Shown here: positions 46,188 through 58,400 of the stretch, in pieces
Layout of the letters: each line of letters opens with the position of its first letter
Numbering within the stretch: position 1 is the first letter of the stretch
Assembly (NCBI GenBank): GCA_016748015.1
Contig: JAAOMT010000295.1
Location: 1,122,604-1,186,603 of the forward strand
DNA: 64,000 nt
Direction of reading: 5' to 3'
Origin: Geosiphon pyriformis
Taxonomy: Eukaryota > Glomeromycota > Glomeromycetes > Archaeosporales > Geosiphonaceae
Position numbers and translations under genes: made by a program
The notes under the pieces: generated by a model
The model's database searches: none
Seen by the model: only the letters and a program-made list of their open reading frames with translations
Told to the model about the DNA's origin: nothing

Positions 46188-46205
46188 AAGAGAAAAAAAG
46201 TTTTT

Positions 46206-47147
46206 TTAATTATTTTAATTAAGTATAAAATAAAAATATTAATTTTATTTTAAATTTTGTTAAATAAAATATAAATTAATTTATTTAAATTATATTATTA
46301 TAAATTAAATTTTTAATTAATAAATATATTAAAAATTAAAAATTTAATACAAAAAGTGTAAAAAACAATTAAAACAATAATTTAATCTTAATTATCTTAT
46401 TATTTTTAATATTAATTTAACAATTAATTATTTTTATAATAGTTTTTGTTAATTTTAAATAATTTAGTTTTAATTTTGTGTTAATAAATAATTATATTAT
46501 TTATAATTATATGTATTTTAAAAATAAATTAATATTTAATTATTTTATATATTATAAAAACATTAAAATTAATAAACCAAATATAATTAACAATTAGAAT
46601 TCAAAATTTATAATATGTTGAAGTTGAAATATTAAATCATATTTATTTGCCACTTGTTTCAATTTTAAAAACACATAATTTCTACTATTGCAACTTATCA
46701 AAATCTAATTACCATAAATTTAATCACCCAGAACTATCAATTTGTAACACATATCGAAATTAAGATTTTACCCTAAGTGGGAAGAATCTTATGCAAAAAA
46801 GATATTTGCTTCCAAATAAAGATTTCTTGTACTACATTTGAAGGCCGAAAATTGAAAAGTATGGGTTGGACAAACTAATAATTCACCACAAAAATATCCG
46901 AACACAATGGCACATAAGTAATTATTGATTATGGGGTTAAAGACATGAGCATTGGTAGCCGAAAAACGTGTCCCCCACTATTGATAATTTCCAATATTGA
47001 AATAATATGCTTCGTGCATGGGATACCGTTGTCACAACAGCAAAAAGATGCACCACTATTTACCGTCCTTTCTTTACCATATTCCGTCTTTCTTTTTCGA
47101 CACAAAAGTGACGGACTAAACCAGTAAAAGTGTTGTCGCAGTTTCTT
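46206..47147. other. AT-rich border and upstream region of GH17 gene
   Basis: 46206-46640 is almost pure A/T with no gene. From about 46640 the sequence becomes less AT-biased and unique. An 88-codon minus frame at 46929-47195 overlaps a tandem repeat and has no recognisable motif, so I do not call it. The region probably holds the GH17 promoter. Confidence 0.5.
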
Positions 47148-47201
47148 TTCACTCTTTTCATAATTCCCCTTCACTCTTTTCATAATTCCCTTCACTCTTT
47201 T
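47148..47201. repeat. 22-bp tandem repeat upstream of GH17
   Basis: Two and a half copies of TTCACTCTTTTCATAATTCC(C/CC): 47148-47169, 47170-47190, and a partial copy 47191-47201. It lies about 310 bp before the GH17 start and is pyrimidine-rich. It could be a promoter element. Confidence 0.75.
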
Positions 47202-47509
47202 CTCCCTTCCTTCTCAGCTCTGCCATATGTTTAAGACTCGAACACCTTGTACTTCAATTTTTTGAGCTTCCCTAATCATTATACAAGTCGAGTCTTTTCC
47301 TCTGTTGATAAGAGAAAAAACCCATCCAAAGCAGCACGCACTTCTTCAATTGTATATGCTAATTGTATATTAAAAACCGTAAAATACATATTAGCAACCA
47401 TATTTTGCCTACAAAACTATCTTTTTTGCCGTTTTCAAAATATTGGAGCAAACTAAAAAGCTACGATAAGACTTTACCCTAACATCACTAATCTCGTCTC
47501 AATAAAGAA

Positions 47510-48649
47510 ATGGGAGGAAAGAGAGAGACAATTTGGCGACGTATTTCGATTGCCACCAGAGATCCTAGTGGCAGTGAATGGTTAGAAAAACAACAGAAAT
47601 CAGCACGTCGACAAAAGTTAATTTTATTCGTGATAGGAATGTCCCTCGTAACGATTATTGTGGGAGTTATTGGTTATCATTACACGCACCGTACACCACC
47701 CACCTATCCTAATATTAAACAAGCCCCAATTGGTAATGAAGCTGTCAACACCGCAAAACCTTCAGACATATCTATAATTCCGAATCCAAAGTATATTCGT
47801 TCATTTTGGGGTATCGGGTATACACCACTAAATACTCAATTCCCGTATTGTGGTGCTTCATTGGCAAACATAACCGAGGATATTAAAATTTTATCTCAAT
47901 TAACGCCTCGAATTCGCTTGTATGGACAAGATTGCCAACAGGCAGAAATGGTATTGCAAGCGATCAAAATTTTAAAAGTCAAAATGTTGGTCACGCTTAC
48001 TGTATGGGTTGACGCAAATGACACCACTTATGAACGCCAATACAATAGTATGTTGAGTACTCTGAAAAAATATTACGCCGATGGAAATATTGAATCTGTA
48101 TCAATCGGAAACGAAGTCTTATTCCGGAAAGAAATAAAACCAGAAGTTTTATGGCAACGCATGAACGATTTCCGTTTCACATTAAAACAGCTGAATATGA
48201 CCCGACTGAAAGTTGTCACCTCCGATCTTGGCTCAAACATTAGCCCTGATATGGTTAAAAACACTGATGCTGTCTGGGCTAATGTACATCCATTCTTTGC
48301 CGGTGTAGTTGTAGAAAAAGCTGCAGATTGGACCTTCAAATATTTTCAAGAAACCGATGTGAAACCAGCCCTTCCAAAATTAGCTATTATTTCAGAAGTC
48401 GGATGGCCAACGCAAAATGGAACAAATTCAGGTGCTGTAGCCTCGGTCCCGAATCTACAGCTATTCTTGGATACCTTCCTGTGTGAGGCGAATCGTCAAA
48501 AGGTTCCCTATTACTTTTTCGAAGCCTTCGATGAGCCATGGAAGATCATTACTGGTAGTGACATGGAAACCCATTGGGGTATCATGACAGTGAATCGGGA
48601 ACTCAAGATCAAGATCCCGAACTGTCCTGTAGCACAGGTTAATTATTAG
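47510..48649 (+). CDS. GH17 beta-1,3-glucanase/glucosidase, membrane-anchored
   Basis: 379 residues, single exon, intact. Residues 1-35 are cytosolic and basic. Residues 37-56 (LILFVIGMSLVTIIVGVIGY) form one membrane segment, giving a type II orientation with the enzyme outside. The GH17 barrel runs from about 97: RSFWGIGYTPLN, PRIRLYGQDC (about 133), VSIGNEV with the acid/base Glu202, and ISEVGWPT with the nucleophile Glu296, then YYFFEAFDEPWK (about 334). Fungal family members act on beta-1,3-glucan in cell-wall remodelling. The start ATGG follows CAATAAAGAA; no earlier in-frame ATG is evident. CpG is frequent, unlike the surrounding transposons. No AATAAA is seen close after the stop. The exact substrate is not shown by sequence. 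Confidence 0.93.
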   Translation: MGGKRETIWRRISIATRDPSGSEWLEKQQKSARRQKLILFVIGMSLVTIIVGVIGYHYTHRTPPTYPNIKQAPIGNEAVNTAKPSDISIIPNPKYIRSFWGIGYTPLNTQFPYCGASLANITEDIKILSQLTPRIRLYGQDCQQAEMVLQAIKILKVKMLVTLTVWVDANDTTYERQYNSMLSTLKKYYADGNIESVSIGNEVLFRKEIKPEVLWQRMNDFRFTLKQLNMTRLKVVTSDLGSNISPDMVKNTDAVWANVHPFFAGVVVEKAADWTFKYFQETDVKPALPKLAIISEVGWPTQNGTNSGAVASVPNLQLFLDTFLCEANRQKVPYYFFEAFDEPWKIITGSDMETHWGIMTVNRELKIKIPNCPVAQVNY

Positions 48650-50098
48650 TAGGCTGTGATGAGTTGAAAATCCCTTGCCCCCGAATATAAATATAAATAG
48701 ACAAATTTAATAATAACTGAAACCTAAAACTCACCATGAACACCACCTTCTCTCTATCGCCCTGAAGTTGTGATCTGTAAAATCAGGTCAGCAGATGTAT
48801 AACTGATTTTTGCCGTGCACATTATATAGGGATAATTTTCTCATCTATCCCAAGAATAACATATATTAAGCTGCATTCGGTTATCTCTCCATTTCAAGCA
48901 TTCATTCTTTTCCCGTTCCAAAAACGAAAACCGTTTTTATTACATATATATCTCCCACCTCAACTTCCATTCGTCAACAGCCCCCATCGATTCTAAACTT
49001 TCTTTCCCTTTTCCATACACATCTGTCCTAATGATAAATTCTTTCGAAATTTTTGCCCCCTTAAATTTTTCTCCTTGTAAGATATCCCTGTTATTTTTAA
49101 TAATAATACTACTTGTTTGTCATCATAGTAACGTATTTAATAGATCACGAGATTTTCTCGTTTTTTGAAGTTTAAAACAAAAATGATTTAAAATGTAAAA
49201 AAGTAAGAATCGAACACGATTATGCTTGTAATATAATTGTGTATGGATATTATAGGAGTGTACTCGGATCAAGATATGAAAAAAGGGGTTACGATAAAAT
49301 GATATAGTCGACCAGATGCTGAATAAGAAAACACATCATATATGATTGAAAAGGTCCATCTTGCGCTATTTTATCCTGCAGAAGGGATAAAACCTCAGTT
49401 AATACGACCTATAGAGGTGAAAACTAGTTATTGGAATCGTTTTAAACATTTGATTATAGTCCAATATCATTATTTGGACTGGCTTTCAGGCTGCGTCTTT
49501 CCCAATACTTAAATCAGAGGCTTCATTAATCGTATTAGAATCTTCACGCTCAAATATCGAATTTAGGAAATGATTTCCATCTGGTCTTTCATTTCCATAG
49601 CCGACTAAATGACCATATATAAACACGGATATTCTAGGGGATCCCCGCGAATTTGCTTAAAACCAGTTAGAAATTTTATAATAAAATCTTACATCGTCTA
49701 ATAAGTCAATTCTGACTTGAAGATTTGTTTTTATTAGTGTTTTGGACTTCGTGCAGTAAGTAGGAATCGAAAAAGTTTTATTCATCCTGATAATTATAAG
49801 TAGCATTGCTTGTATTGAAACAATGCAAATGAAGTACACGATAGGAAAATTTAAAGGAAATTAACATCTTGTGTATAAAGGAATATTTTTGCAAATATAC
49901 TGATCTAGATTATATTTACTATTTATATATATAAGAAATTTTGGTGTGTATAATGCAATGATAAGAAGGTTTATTGGGCGAAAGAAATTATAAGTGTTTC
50001 TTGCTATTTAACAATTGACCAAAAGCCTTCCTTCGCCAATCCCAAATATTTTAACAAATTGTGATGACCTTGCAACTAAACAAACTTCATACAACCCC
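48650..50098. other. Intergenic region between convergent genes
   Basis: No gene supported. The GH17 and F-box genes converge on this 1.45-kb spacer. It is AT-rich but unique, with moderate CpG and several TATATA runs. Frames are 60 codons or less and low complexity. A possible poly(A) signal for the F-box gene lies at 49970-49975. Confidence 0.55.
49970..49975 (-). terminator. Possible poly(A) signal of the F-box gene
   Basis: AATAAA on the minus strand, about 125 bp after the F-box stop codon. In AT-rich DNA this hexamer also occurs by chance. Confidence 0.35.
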
Positions 50099-51842
50099 TT
50101 AATCAATTACAATAACCTCGACCTCTGAATCAAGTAAATATCGGTGTGATTCCCTCTTATCAACCTCGTCCAGTCGATAATCGGCGTGTGCGATGACTTG
50201 GGGTATCTGTCGCTTAGCATTTATTAATGCATTCCGACTTAACTTTGCTACATATTGAGTGTTAAGGCGTTTGAATGCGCGATGTTCTTTAGAATATTCA
50301 ATTACAACTTCGATATGTTCGTCATTTAATTCCCAACATCGTCCCATATGTAGACTTTCCAATTTGGCGCCGCAGTTGGAGAGGAAATATTCAAGCGAGT
50401 CAGGTGTAAACACCCCTGAAAGTTCAAGTTTAATCAGCCCCGAACAGAGTCGTATGAGCGGGTCATGTACCAAAATATTTTGCGGGTTTTCTAAAAAAAA
50501 TCGAAAATTTTTAGGTCAGACTTTTAAAAAAAATTTAGCAACAAATCTCGACTGATAGAAAATATAATGAGTTACTATCGGTTTCGGATCCTAGGCACAA
50601 AGTTTTCAAAGTTGATTGAGCATTTTTCACCATGGCGACGATTATGTCGAACGGCGGATACGACCTGAAAAATCGAAGTTTCCTTAATCTCGGGAACTTT
50701 GCCTTAGCCAGTTCTCGCATGTTACGGTGGTTGAAACCGTAACAATATCGAAATTTCAATCGCTCCAAGTTTTCTAATGTAGCTACAGCATCAAGAATTA
50801 CGTCACCCATATCAACATCACAGAAATCGAGACATGTCAAGGATTCCCGTTGTCCCATTAGCGCAATGTCCAGACCTGGCAAACTATAATTGGCTCCCCC
50901 AAGTAAAAAGTGTTTAAGTCCACGTTGAGCCTCGATCAGCGAGACCAAAGCAACAGCTTCAGCTTCGCGATCACATGGAAACTCTTGATCATAGAACATC
51001 GCGACGTTGAGCTTATCTAAATTCTTGCAAGCTTTTGAAGCTGCAAACATTATTCCAGCTTTACGACCACGACCACATTCGAATTCTTTTAACTGTTGTA
51101 AACATTTGCTCGCACCTGGAAACAATGGGAGTGAGGTATGACCATTATCATTTAACAGAAAGGCAAGGTGCGGATCAGTGGCGGAGAATTCGTTAGGGGC
51201 ATAATATTCGGTTAAAAAAAGTTCATAATGGATGTCTAATGACTCCATTGCAGGACATCGGCTCATAAAAAGCCTCCCCAACTCCTTTACAACCAACCGA
51301 ATACAATCTTCGCAAACACGAGCGGTTAAGAAAGAAGAAGAATGGCTATTGTTAACGCTGGTATTCTTTCGAGAAGAGGTAGCAGCATTCTTCAACATTC
51401 CATTACTGGCCGTTGAGTTACTACCAGTCCCAATGCTCCCAGTGACTGCGAAGAACCATTCGTAGACAGCTTCATACAACCGCTTGGTATCCAGTTTTCG
51501 TAAAAAAGAAGGATAATCAAATGTGGGTTTATAGTTTACTAAGGGGATAGGAATCCCCGCCTTATTCAGACGAACTTTAGCCTCCAAAGACAAAAAAGTG
51601 ACGTACTTATCGACTAACTTTACTATTGCTGGTCGGATTGGTACTCTTACGGGAGCTAAAGTTTTTCGCTCACCGAAATAATGAAAAGTTTCGCGCCACA
51701 AGAGGGGCACAACATTCTTGCACCAAGTTCGGTTTGCCGAAAGACATTTATATAAGCTACGACGGTCGTCGGCGAGACATTTGTAAATCTCAAAGAGACA
51801 CTCATTTGGGAGGGTGTAATCGGGTGGAAGATGTTTCGTCAT
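50099..51842 (-). CDS. F-box protein with leucine-rich-repeat-like C-terminus
   Basis: CDS join on the minus strand: 51842-50576 and 50490-50099, 1659 nt, 552 residues. Residues about 9-50 (LPNECLFEIYKCLADDRRSL then WCKNVVPLLWR) are an F-box, which binds Skp1 in SCF ubiquitin ligases. The middle holds a Ser-rich low-complexity insert (about 140-175). The rest has irregular leucine-rich units such as LTCLDFCDVDMGDVILD and LENLERLKFRYCYGF, and LESLHMGRCWELNDEHI after the intron, typical of substrate-binding LRRs. Without splicing the frame would end 13 codons after the junction. F-box/LRR genes are a large family in Rhizophagus-like fungi (known of the group); the target is unknown. Intact and CpG-containing. 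Confidence 0.9.
50491..50575 (-). other. 85-nt intron of the F-box gene
   Basis: On the minus strand the donor is A|GTAACT at 50575 and the acceptor is TTTTTTTTAG at 50491. A branch-like CTGAC stands about 28 nt before the acceptor. Splicing joins ...GSETD to KNPQNILVHDP in phase 1 and keeps the LRR pattern going. A TAG stop-containing sequence lies within the intron. Confidence 0.85.
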
Positions 51843-53500
51843 TTTGGAATGGCCGAGGGTAAGATCGTGCGTATAATAGAGGTAGAAATGTTAAGTTGTG
51901 TGCGTCGGGATTTCCGTCGGTTCGCTGTCGAAAAGAATGAGTTTACAACGATCGCTAAAGTCTGATGAATTTAAGAATGGCAGTTTGATTTAAAGATTAT
52001 GTATTATACACCCAGTGTGTGTCCGTGTAAAAGAACTTTTCAAGAGCACCTCTCGCTTTTCTTTTTAAGTGGGGTTTTAAACCGTCAAAAGGAGCTTTTA
52101 GTACATAGTTATCAAATTTACTGAAAGGTAATTATGACTCTAAAAAGAGGCGAGAGGGCAGAAAAATTAAGCGAGTTCTTTTCGTACCTTTCAGCTAATA
52201 GATCAATTTGTAATAGGTAGGGGGGAGCACTTATTGAAAGAGTGGATATTAATGTAACCAGTCACTCTGGATTTTATTTTTTAAATTTTTTTCAATATCT
52301 ATATGGCCATAAGCTAATCCTGTATTGATCTATTAATGCAGATATTCTGTTTTTTAAAAAACAATTTATTAATTGTAATATAATATCAAATGTAATAATA
52401 ATATAAAAAAATAAAATTTTTTCAAAAAATTAATATTTACATTAAAATTTTTATGTTTTATGGTTTTTTAAATTGTTTTAATTAAAATTTTATTTATTGT
52501 AAATACTTTTATATTTAAAAAACAATTTTACCCAGTTTTTTTGTTCTGCTAAAGATATAAACTATTTTAGCATAGTACATTAGACGTGAATTGCGCAGCA
52601 AATTTCCTATTGAACACTAAAACTTAGAAATTTCGTTTTTATGTTAAGTGTTGTATTTATTAATAGTATTTATTTTAAATCTTTAATTAGATTTTAAAAA
52701 AATTAAAAAAATTTATAAAATTATTGTTATAGTTATATTATTAAGTTTGAAGATATTTATAAAAAGCTATAATAATAAAAAATTACAAATAAGTGTTTAT
52801 TTAGAAAATATGTATTTAAAAATGGTTAATTGTATATTAAAATTACTCAATTATTTTTTATTTATTAATTAAAATAAATAATAATAATAATAAACAAATT
52901 TTATTTTTTTATAGTTTATTAGTTCAATTATTTTTAAAGTTTTTTTAATTATTAAAACAGCCAACAATATTTTATAAAAAATAAAACTTTAATTTATTTT
53001 GGCTATAAACAACAGTTTTTTATTTTAAACAATAATAATAATAACATATTTATTAAATTTGTATTTAATATTTAATTATATTGCTTAATATAATAAATTT
53101 TGGTTAATTATACTAGTTATAAAAACAAAACAATTATATTTTTACATAAATTATATTATTATACTATTAATTATAAAGATTAATTTAATAAAAATAAAAA
53201 TTGGTTTTTTGTTTTTTAAAAACACTTTTAATTTTGGTAATATTTAAAAAACAATTTTTAATTATAATATTTTTTTAAATAAATAATTTTTGTTTTAATT
53301 ATGCATAATTTTATTAATATAAAATTGGGTTTTAAAAACAATATTAAGCTTTTTTGTATAAAATTTGTATTTTAATTTTTTATTTATTTATTTTTATTAG
53401 ACAAAAATATTGTTTTTCATGTAAAAATTACAATATATATTAAAAAATTATTATTAAAGTTATGTAAAAATACTTATTTTATATATTAATTTAACAAAAT
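51843..53500. other. F-box promoter side and AT-rich border
   Basis: 51843-52260 is moderately CpG-rich unique DNA upstream of the F-box start, so probably its promoter and 5' leader. From about 52260 the sequence drops to extreme A/T content with poly(T)/poly(A) runs and no supportable gene up to LINE3. It mirrors the AT-rich border at 46206-46640 on the other side of the gene pair. Confidence 0.5.
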
Positions 53501-53559
53501 TAATTAATAAAAAATATTTTTTTTGTTGATCTTTTGGTCACAATAAAAACATAAAATAG

Positions 53560-55430
53560 TCAAAGAAATATGCTTTTTTTTTCTTACTTTTGTTTTTATA
53601 GTTATTTTTTTTGCTATATTTTTATTTATTATTATAAAACCAGTAAATTTTTCATATAAAAAGCCAAAAAAACTTGAAGCTACTAATAGTATAATGAACT
53701 TATTAACTAGTTTTCTACCTGTTAATATATTGTAAACTAATAACAATAGTTACATAAAATCTTAGAATAATAAAGTAGATAGCAAAAAAACCAGTATTAA
53801 TAAAGTATTAAATATAAAAAACATAAAAAACACAATTACAAAAAAAATAAGTTACATAGATTCAAATGCTTTTAAAATAAATAATATAATTTCAAGAAAA
53901 ACATAAATTAGAACATATGTTTTGGAATAACTGCTAAATATGTTCTTTTTTAATAAATTAAATAATAATAAAAACATAATAATACTTCTAATATCTAAGT
54001 TTAATGAATTCCAAAAATTGTTATTGGCTAAGTTATAAAATAAGAAAATTAAGAATTTTAGTTTAAAGAAATTTTTATATTGGATATTAAACTTTTTGTA
54101 ATGCTTAACAAAACTTCTAAAAATAAGTTGTTATCAATAAAAAAAATTTTTTATTGTATTAATGGTTTTAAAAAAACATTAACTTTTTTAAAATTTTCAA
54201 ATATTATTAGATTAACATTTATATTTAAATTAAGTTTCAACAAAACAAAAAAATTGACTATTAGTAAAAATTTTTTGGTAAATAATAATATTAAAAAAAC
54301 AAATATTTATATGAATCAAAAAGTAATTATTAAGAAAATTTTTATAGATCTTTTTAAATTAGTTATGGAATTAATGTTTTTTAAGTTTAATAAGATTATG
54401 TCTATTAAGATATAATTTATTGGTTTTTGGCAAAAAACTCTAGTTGAATTTGAATTTGTTAATGTTGCTAATTTGGTTTTAGTTGAATAGTTGGTCCTTA
54501 TAAAAAAAATCATGTATATATAATCAAGACTGTTAATAATAAACAAATATAAATGTTTAAGAATTGGCATTTAACTTTGCTATATATCTTATTAATTAGC
54601 ATTACTGTTTATAATTTTTCTGATTTGTTGATATCATATAAATAAAAAAATTTGTTTTATTGGCCATAATCCAAGCATATATAGATATAACAGATGTATA
54701 ATTGTTTGTTTTGTTAATAAAACATCAAAAAAATGGCTATTAATTCTACTTTAGTTTTTAAGAGTGTAAATCTATACTAGATTAACTTATTACTAATTGT
54801 TTGTATTTAATATAAACAATTTAGTCATGTTTTTGTTATGTGTTCTGGTGGTAAAAATTCAAATAGTTACAGCAGAAAATCAGTTTTATCTTAGAATTAA
54901 ATATAATTAACTAATATATATAAGAAGAAGCAAGTTTTAATAGTTTGTCTGGTTTTTTTTGATAGTAAAACTTGGGATTCAAATTGTTAATAGTTCTTTA
55001 TTTTTTTTTCTGTACAAAATAGTTCTTTAAAAATTGGTTTTTCTTTAGAAATAAAACTTTTTCACTAATTATATTAGAAATAAGTGATAAGTTTGTTGTT
55101 TTTAAGCATATTTTACCAACTTTGTAAAACAAGTTAATAAGTTGGCTAAGAGATTAGATACACTTAAGCCAATAGTTTCTTAGTTTAGTCTTGAATATTA
55201 GTTATTGGTAATCTTTTTATCACAAAATTAAGAAGTAAATACAATAATAAGTAGAAGTTTAGATGTAATTATTAGTAATAAGACTAATATAGAAGCAAGA
55301 TTTTTTGATTTATTAGTTATTTTTAAGTTAAAAAACAATATAAACAATTTGTTAGAAATAGTTATAGACTTGCTGATCAAAGTAAAAAATATTCTATTGT
55401 ATTTGAATATTTTTTTCTATTAATAACTAA
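53560..55430 (+). pseudogene. LINE3 ORF1 remnant
   Basis: Recognisable stretches: KPVNFSYKKPKKLEATNSIM near 53640, then the frame 54080-54415 with LLSIKKIFYCINGFKKTLTF and NNNIKKTNIYMNQKVIIKKI, the equivalent of the LINE2 segment ending VVIKKIPV. The zinc-knuckle part near 54880-55000 is degraded. Stops and frameshifts are frequent. Confidence 0.65.
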
Positions 55431-55439
55431 GTTAGTTTG

Positions 55440-58400
55440 AAGAGTTTTTATGTATAATGTTCAAAGTATTAATGTCTTTGCTAAACAAAAAATGTTATTT
55501 ACTGGTATGTAAATTCAGGAAATATGATTTTAATTATTACAGAGACAAAATTGAGATCTAGTATTAAGTTATAAATTGTAAACAGATTTAATAGTATGTG
55601 TGTTTTTATATCTGGTTTAAATAAAATTTTTTTTGAGACTGGTATAACAATAATTATAGATAACTCTTTGGTTTAATATGTTTTAAAAGTAAAAAATTTT
55701 TTATTTATCTTATTTTAATCTGGCTTTTGTTTAAAAATAAAATTTTGGTCATAATTTTAAGTCTTTATACTAATGCTTCTACTGAATTTAAATTTGATTA
55801 AGCAGTAAAAACTATTTTTTTTTATTGCTAAGACAGTTAATTTCAGCATTTTTGTGGTTTTGGGTGGAAATTTTAATAAAAACAGTTTAAAAAAAAGTGT
55901 AAGTTTTAAGTTTTGTTTGAATCTAAACTTAGTTAACTTATTTAGTAGATATTTATTAGTCAAAATTCCTACTTAAAACAATTTTAAAGACATTGAAAAG
56001 ATCATAAATTTCATTTTTGTAAATCAAAACCTAATATTTGCAATTACAGGTTATAGAGTTAATATTATGTTTGAGTTTTTTAATACAAATTACAAAACAA
56101 TTTTAGTTGTAATCAGTTTGAATAATCTCTTAAATGCTTATCTTAATAATAATTAAAATAAACTAATAAAAATAAATAAAAGTTTAAAATTAAAGATGTT
56201 AATATTACTAAGTAATTATAATTTAAAAAGTATTTATTATATAAATTTTTAAAGAAAGTAACTGAATTTAATAATACAAATAATAATAATAATTTAAATA
56301 CAATATAAAAAATTTAAAAAAAAGTGATAGTAAGTTTTGTTAATAAAGTATTCTCTAGATATTAATTTAATAAGTTTGAATATTTAAAAAACAAGCAATT
56401 ATCTAAGTTTTTCAAGCTAAAACTGTTGGTAACTAAGATTGTAAAAAGTTTAAGTTTGAATCAAATTTTAGAGACAGGTTGTCTTATTAATATTTGAACT
56501 GTTATTAATCATAAAAAAAGCCATCAAAATAAATTTTATAATTAATAGTAGTAAAAAGTTAGAAAAAATTCTAAGTTATTTGTCAAGAATTAAAAAAAGT
56601 ACTATAAATCTAAGTATTATGAATTTAGAGTTATTAGAAATAATTTTATTAAAAAAGCAATAGATAAACATATGAAAAACTTTTGTTTTAATAAAAGACA
56701 TATAATTAGAAATGTTTTGGAATAATTATTTTGGAAAATAATGCTCAATTATCTAATAGTAAATAATAATCTGGTTCTGAAATTTTGTGAAGTTAAGTTT
56801 ATAATTAACAAGATTATGGAAGAATAAATAAGAAAATATGTAATATTCAATGCTTTGTTTAATTAATAGTCTAATTAATATGCTTCTTTAGATTATGTTA
56901 ATAATAATATATTTTCAAAAATAATATATGATATCAAGTTTAATGAGTTTTTGTAGATAATTAAAAAACTGCTTAATGAAAAAGCTATTAATCTTTTTGG
57001 TATTTCTAATAAGTTCTAAAAACATAATGATATGTAAATTTTGGGTGATTTGTTGAATATTTTTAATTTATTTTTAGTGTTAGATATAGTTTGCAAACAA
57101 TAAAAGAAAGCCTAAGTTTTTATAATACCAAAACTATATAATTAAAAAGAAACTTTTATTAATATTAAGTCAATAGTTTTAATTAAAACAGTTCAAAAAA
57201 TCTTGTTTAAGCTTTTTTTAAATAGGATTTTTTCAGTCTGTAATAGGTTTAACATCTTGTATAGTAATAATTTTTTAATTTTAAAAAGCACATTTACTTA
57301 GACTCCAATTTTTGCTGTTGGTTCTGTAATTAAAAATACATTAAAAAAGGGCAGAAAAGTATAATTAGTTCTTTAAAATATGTATAAAATATACAATTCT
57401 GTTAAGTAGTATTATTTATAAAACAGTCTAATTAGAATTAAAATGTGTTCATGTTTTATTAAGTTTTTTGGAAGTATATACAATAATTAAATTAATTAAG
57501 TAATAACAGATTTCAAGTTTACAAAAAAGTACATTATATATAATAGTCTGAATTAAAAGAAAGTTTTTTTATTGTTGCTGTAAAGAATCTTTTATGACTT
57601 TTTGTTTTATAAGGTTAAAAGATATGATCATTTGTATGATTAAAAATTGAATTTAAAGTTTTTTATAAAAACTGACAAACAAAATTCTAAGAGTAATATA
57701 ATTTTTTTTTTGGCAATTAAAGCTTTTATAGACAATACAATCTGGATTGGAAGTAATATAATAACTATTTAATGTATTTTAAATATTGCTAATAAATTTT
57801 TTTAGATTAACAACATTTTAATTAACTTAGAAAAAAATGATTACTATATTTATTAATCAAAGAGCAAAAACTTTATGCTTGTCAATAAGTGAATTGAATA
57901 TTTTAGTGGTTAAAAAAAATGTGTTTTATAGATATTTGGATATTTTTTTGTCTATAAATAGTTTTTCTAAGCCAAGTTTAATTAAAACTTACTTAAACAT
58001 TAAGTTTTTCACAAATTTAGTTTTAAAAAAAGCTGTTTTTAACAAGCAATTTTTGTATCTGGTATCTGTTATTCTGCAGTTTATAATTAGTTATAAATTG
58101 CAATTTAGTTATTGTTATAGGTAATTATTTGAGATGTGAATACAAATAACAAACCCATAACTTAGTGCTCAATAGTTAGAATTGTTAGTAATGTCTAAAG
58201 GTTTTCATGATCTAAAAATTTTGATTGAGTTTTTTGTATAATGAACAGAGATTCAATAGTTGTTTTAATAGTCTTTCAGAATAGTTATTCTGTCAAATTT
58301 TTTTTTAATGTAATGGCCAGTTTATTCTGGCAGTTGTGCTTTTTTGGTAAACTATTCTTAATTTCCGAATTTTATACACTTATTTCTGGTTTTTTATTAG

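Larger units (their letters stand above)
39430..46205 (-). mobile_element. LINE2, APE-type non-LTR retrotransposon, near full length
   Basis: Minus strand: 5' end near 46205 (A-run/T-run), ORF1 46187-44277, ORF2 from 44277 down to about 39595, 3' part and (ATT)n tail. The order endonuclease, RT, RNase H, C-terminal Cys motif fits the Jockey/I-like LINEs. Both ORFs are interrupted. It stands head-to-tail directly upstream of LINE1. Confidence 0.85.

Noticed and set aside
46929-47195. 88-codon minus-strand frame upstream of GH17
   Set aside because: It overlaps the 22-bp tandem repeat and has no recognisable motif; more likely the promoter region of the GH17 gene.
53504-53746. 80-codon minus-strand frame near the LINE3 5' end
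   Set aside because: The plus strand here reads as LINE ORF1 (SYKKPKKLEATNS), so the minus frame is a shadow.
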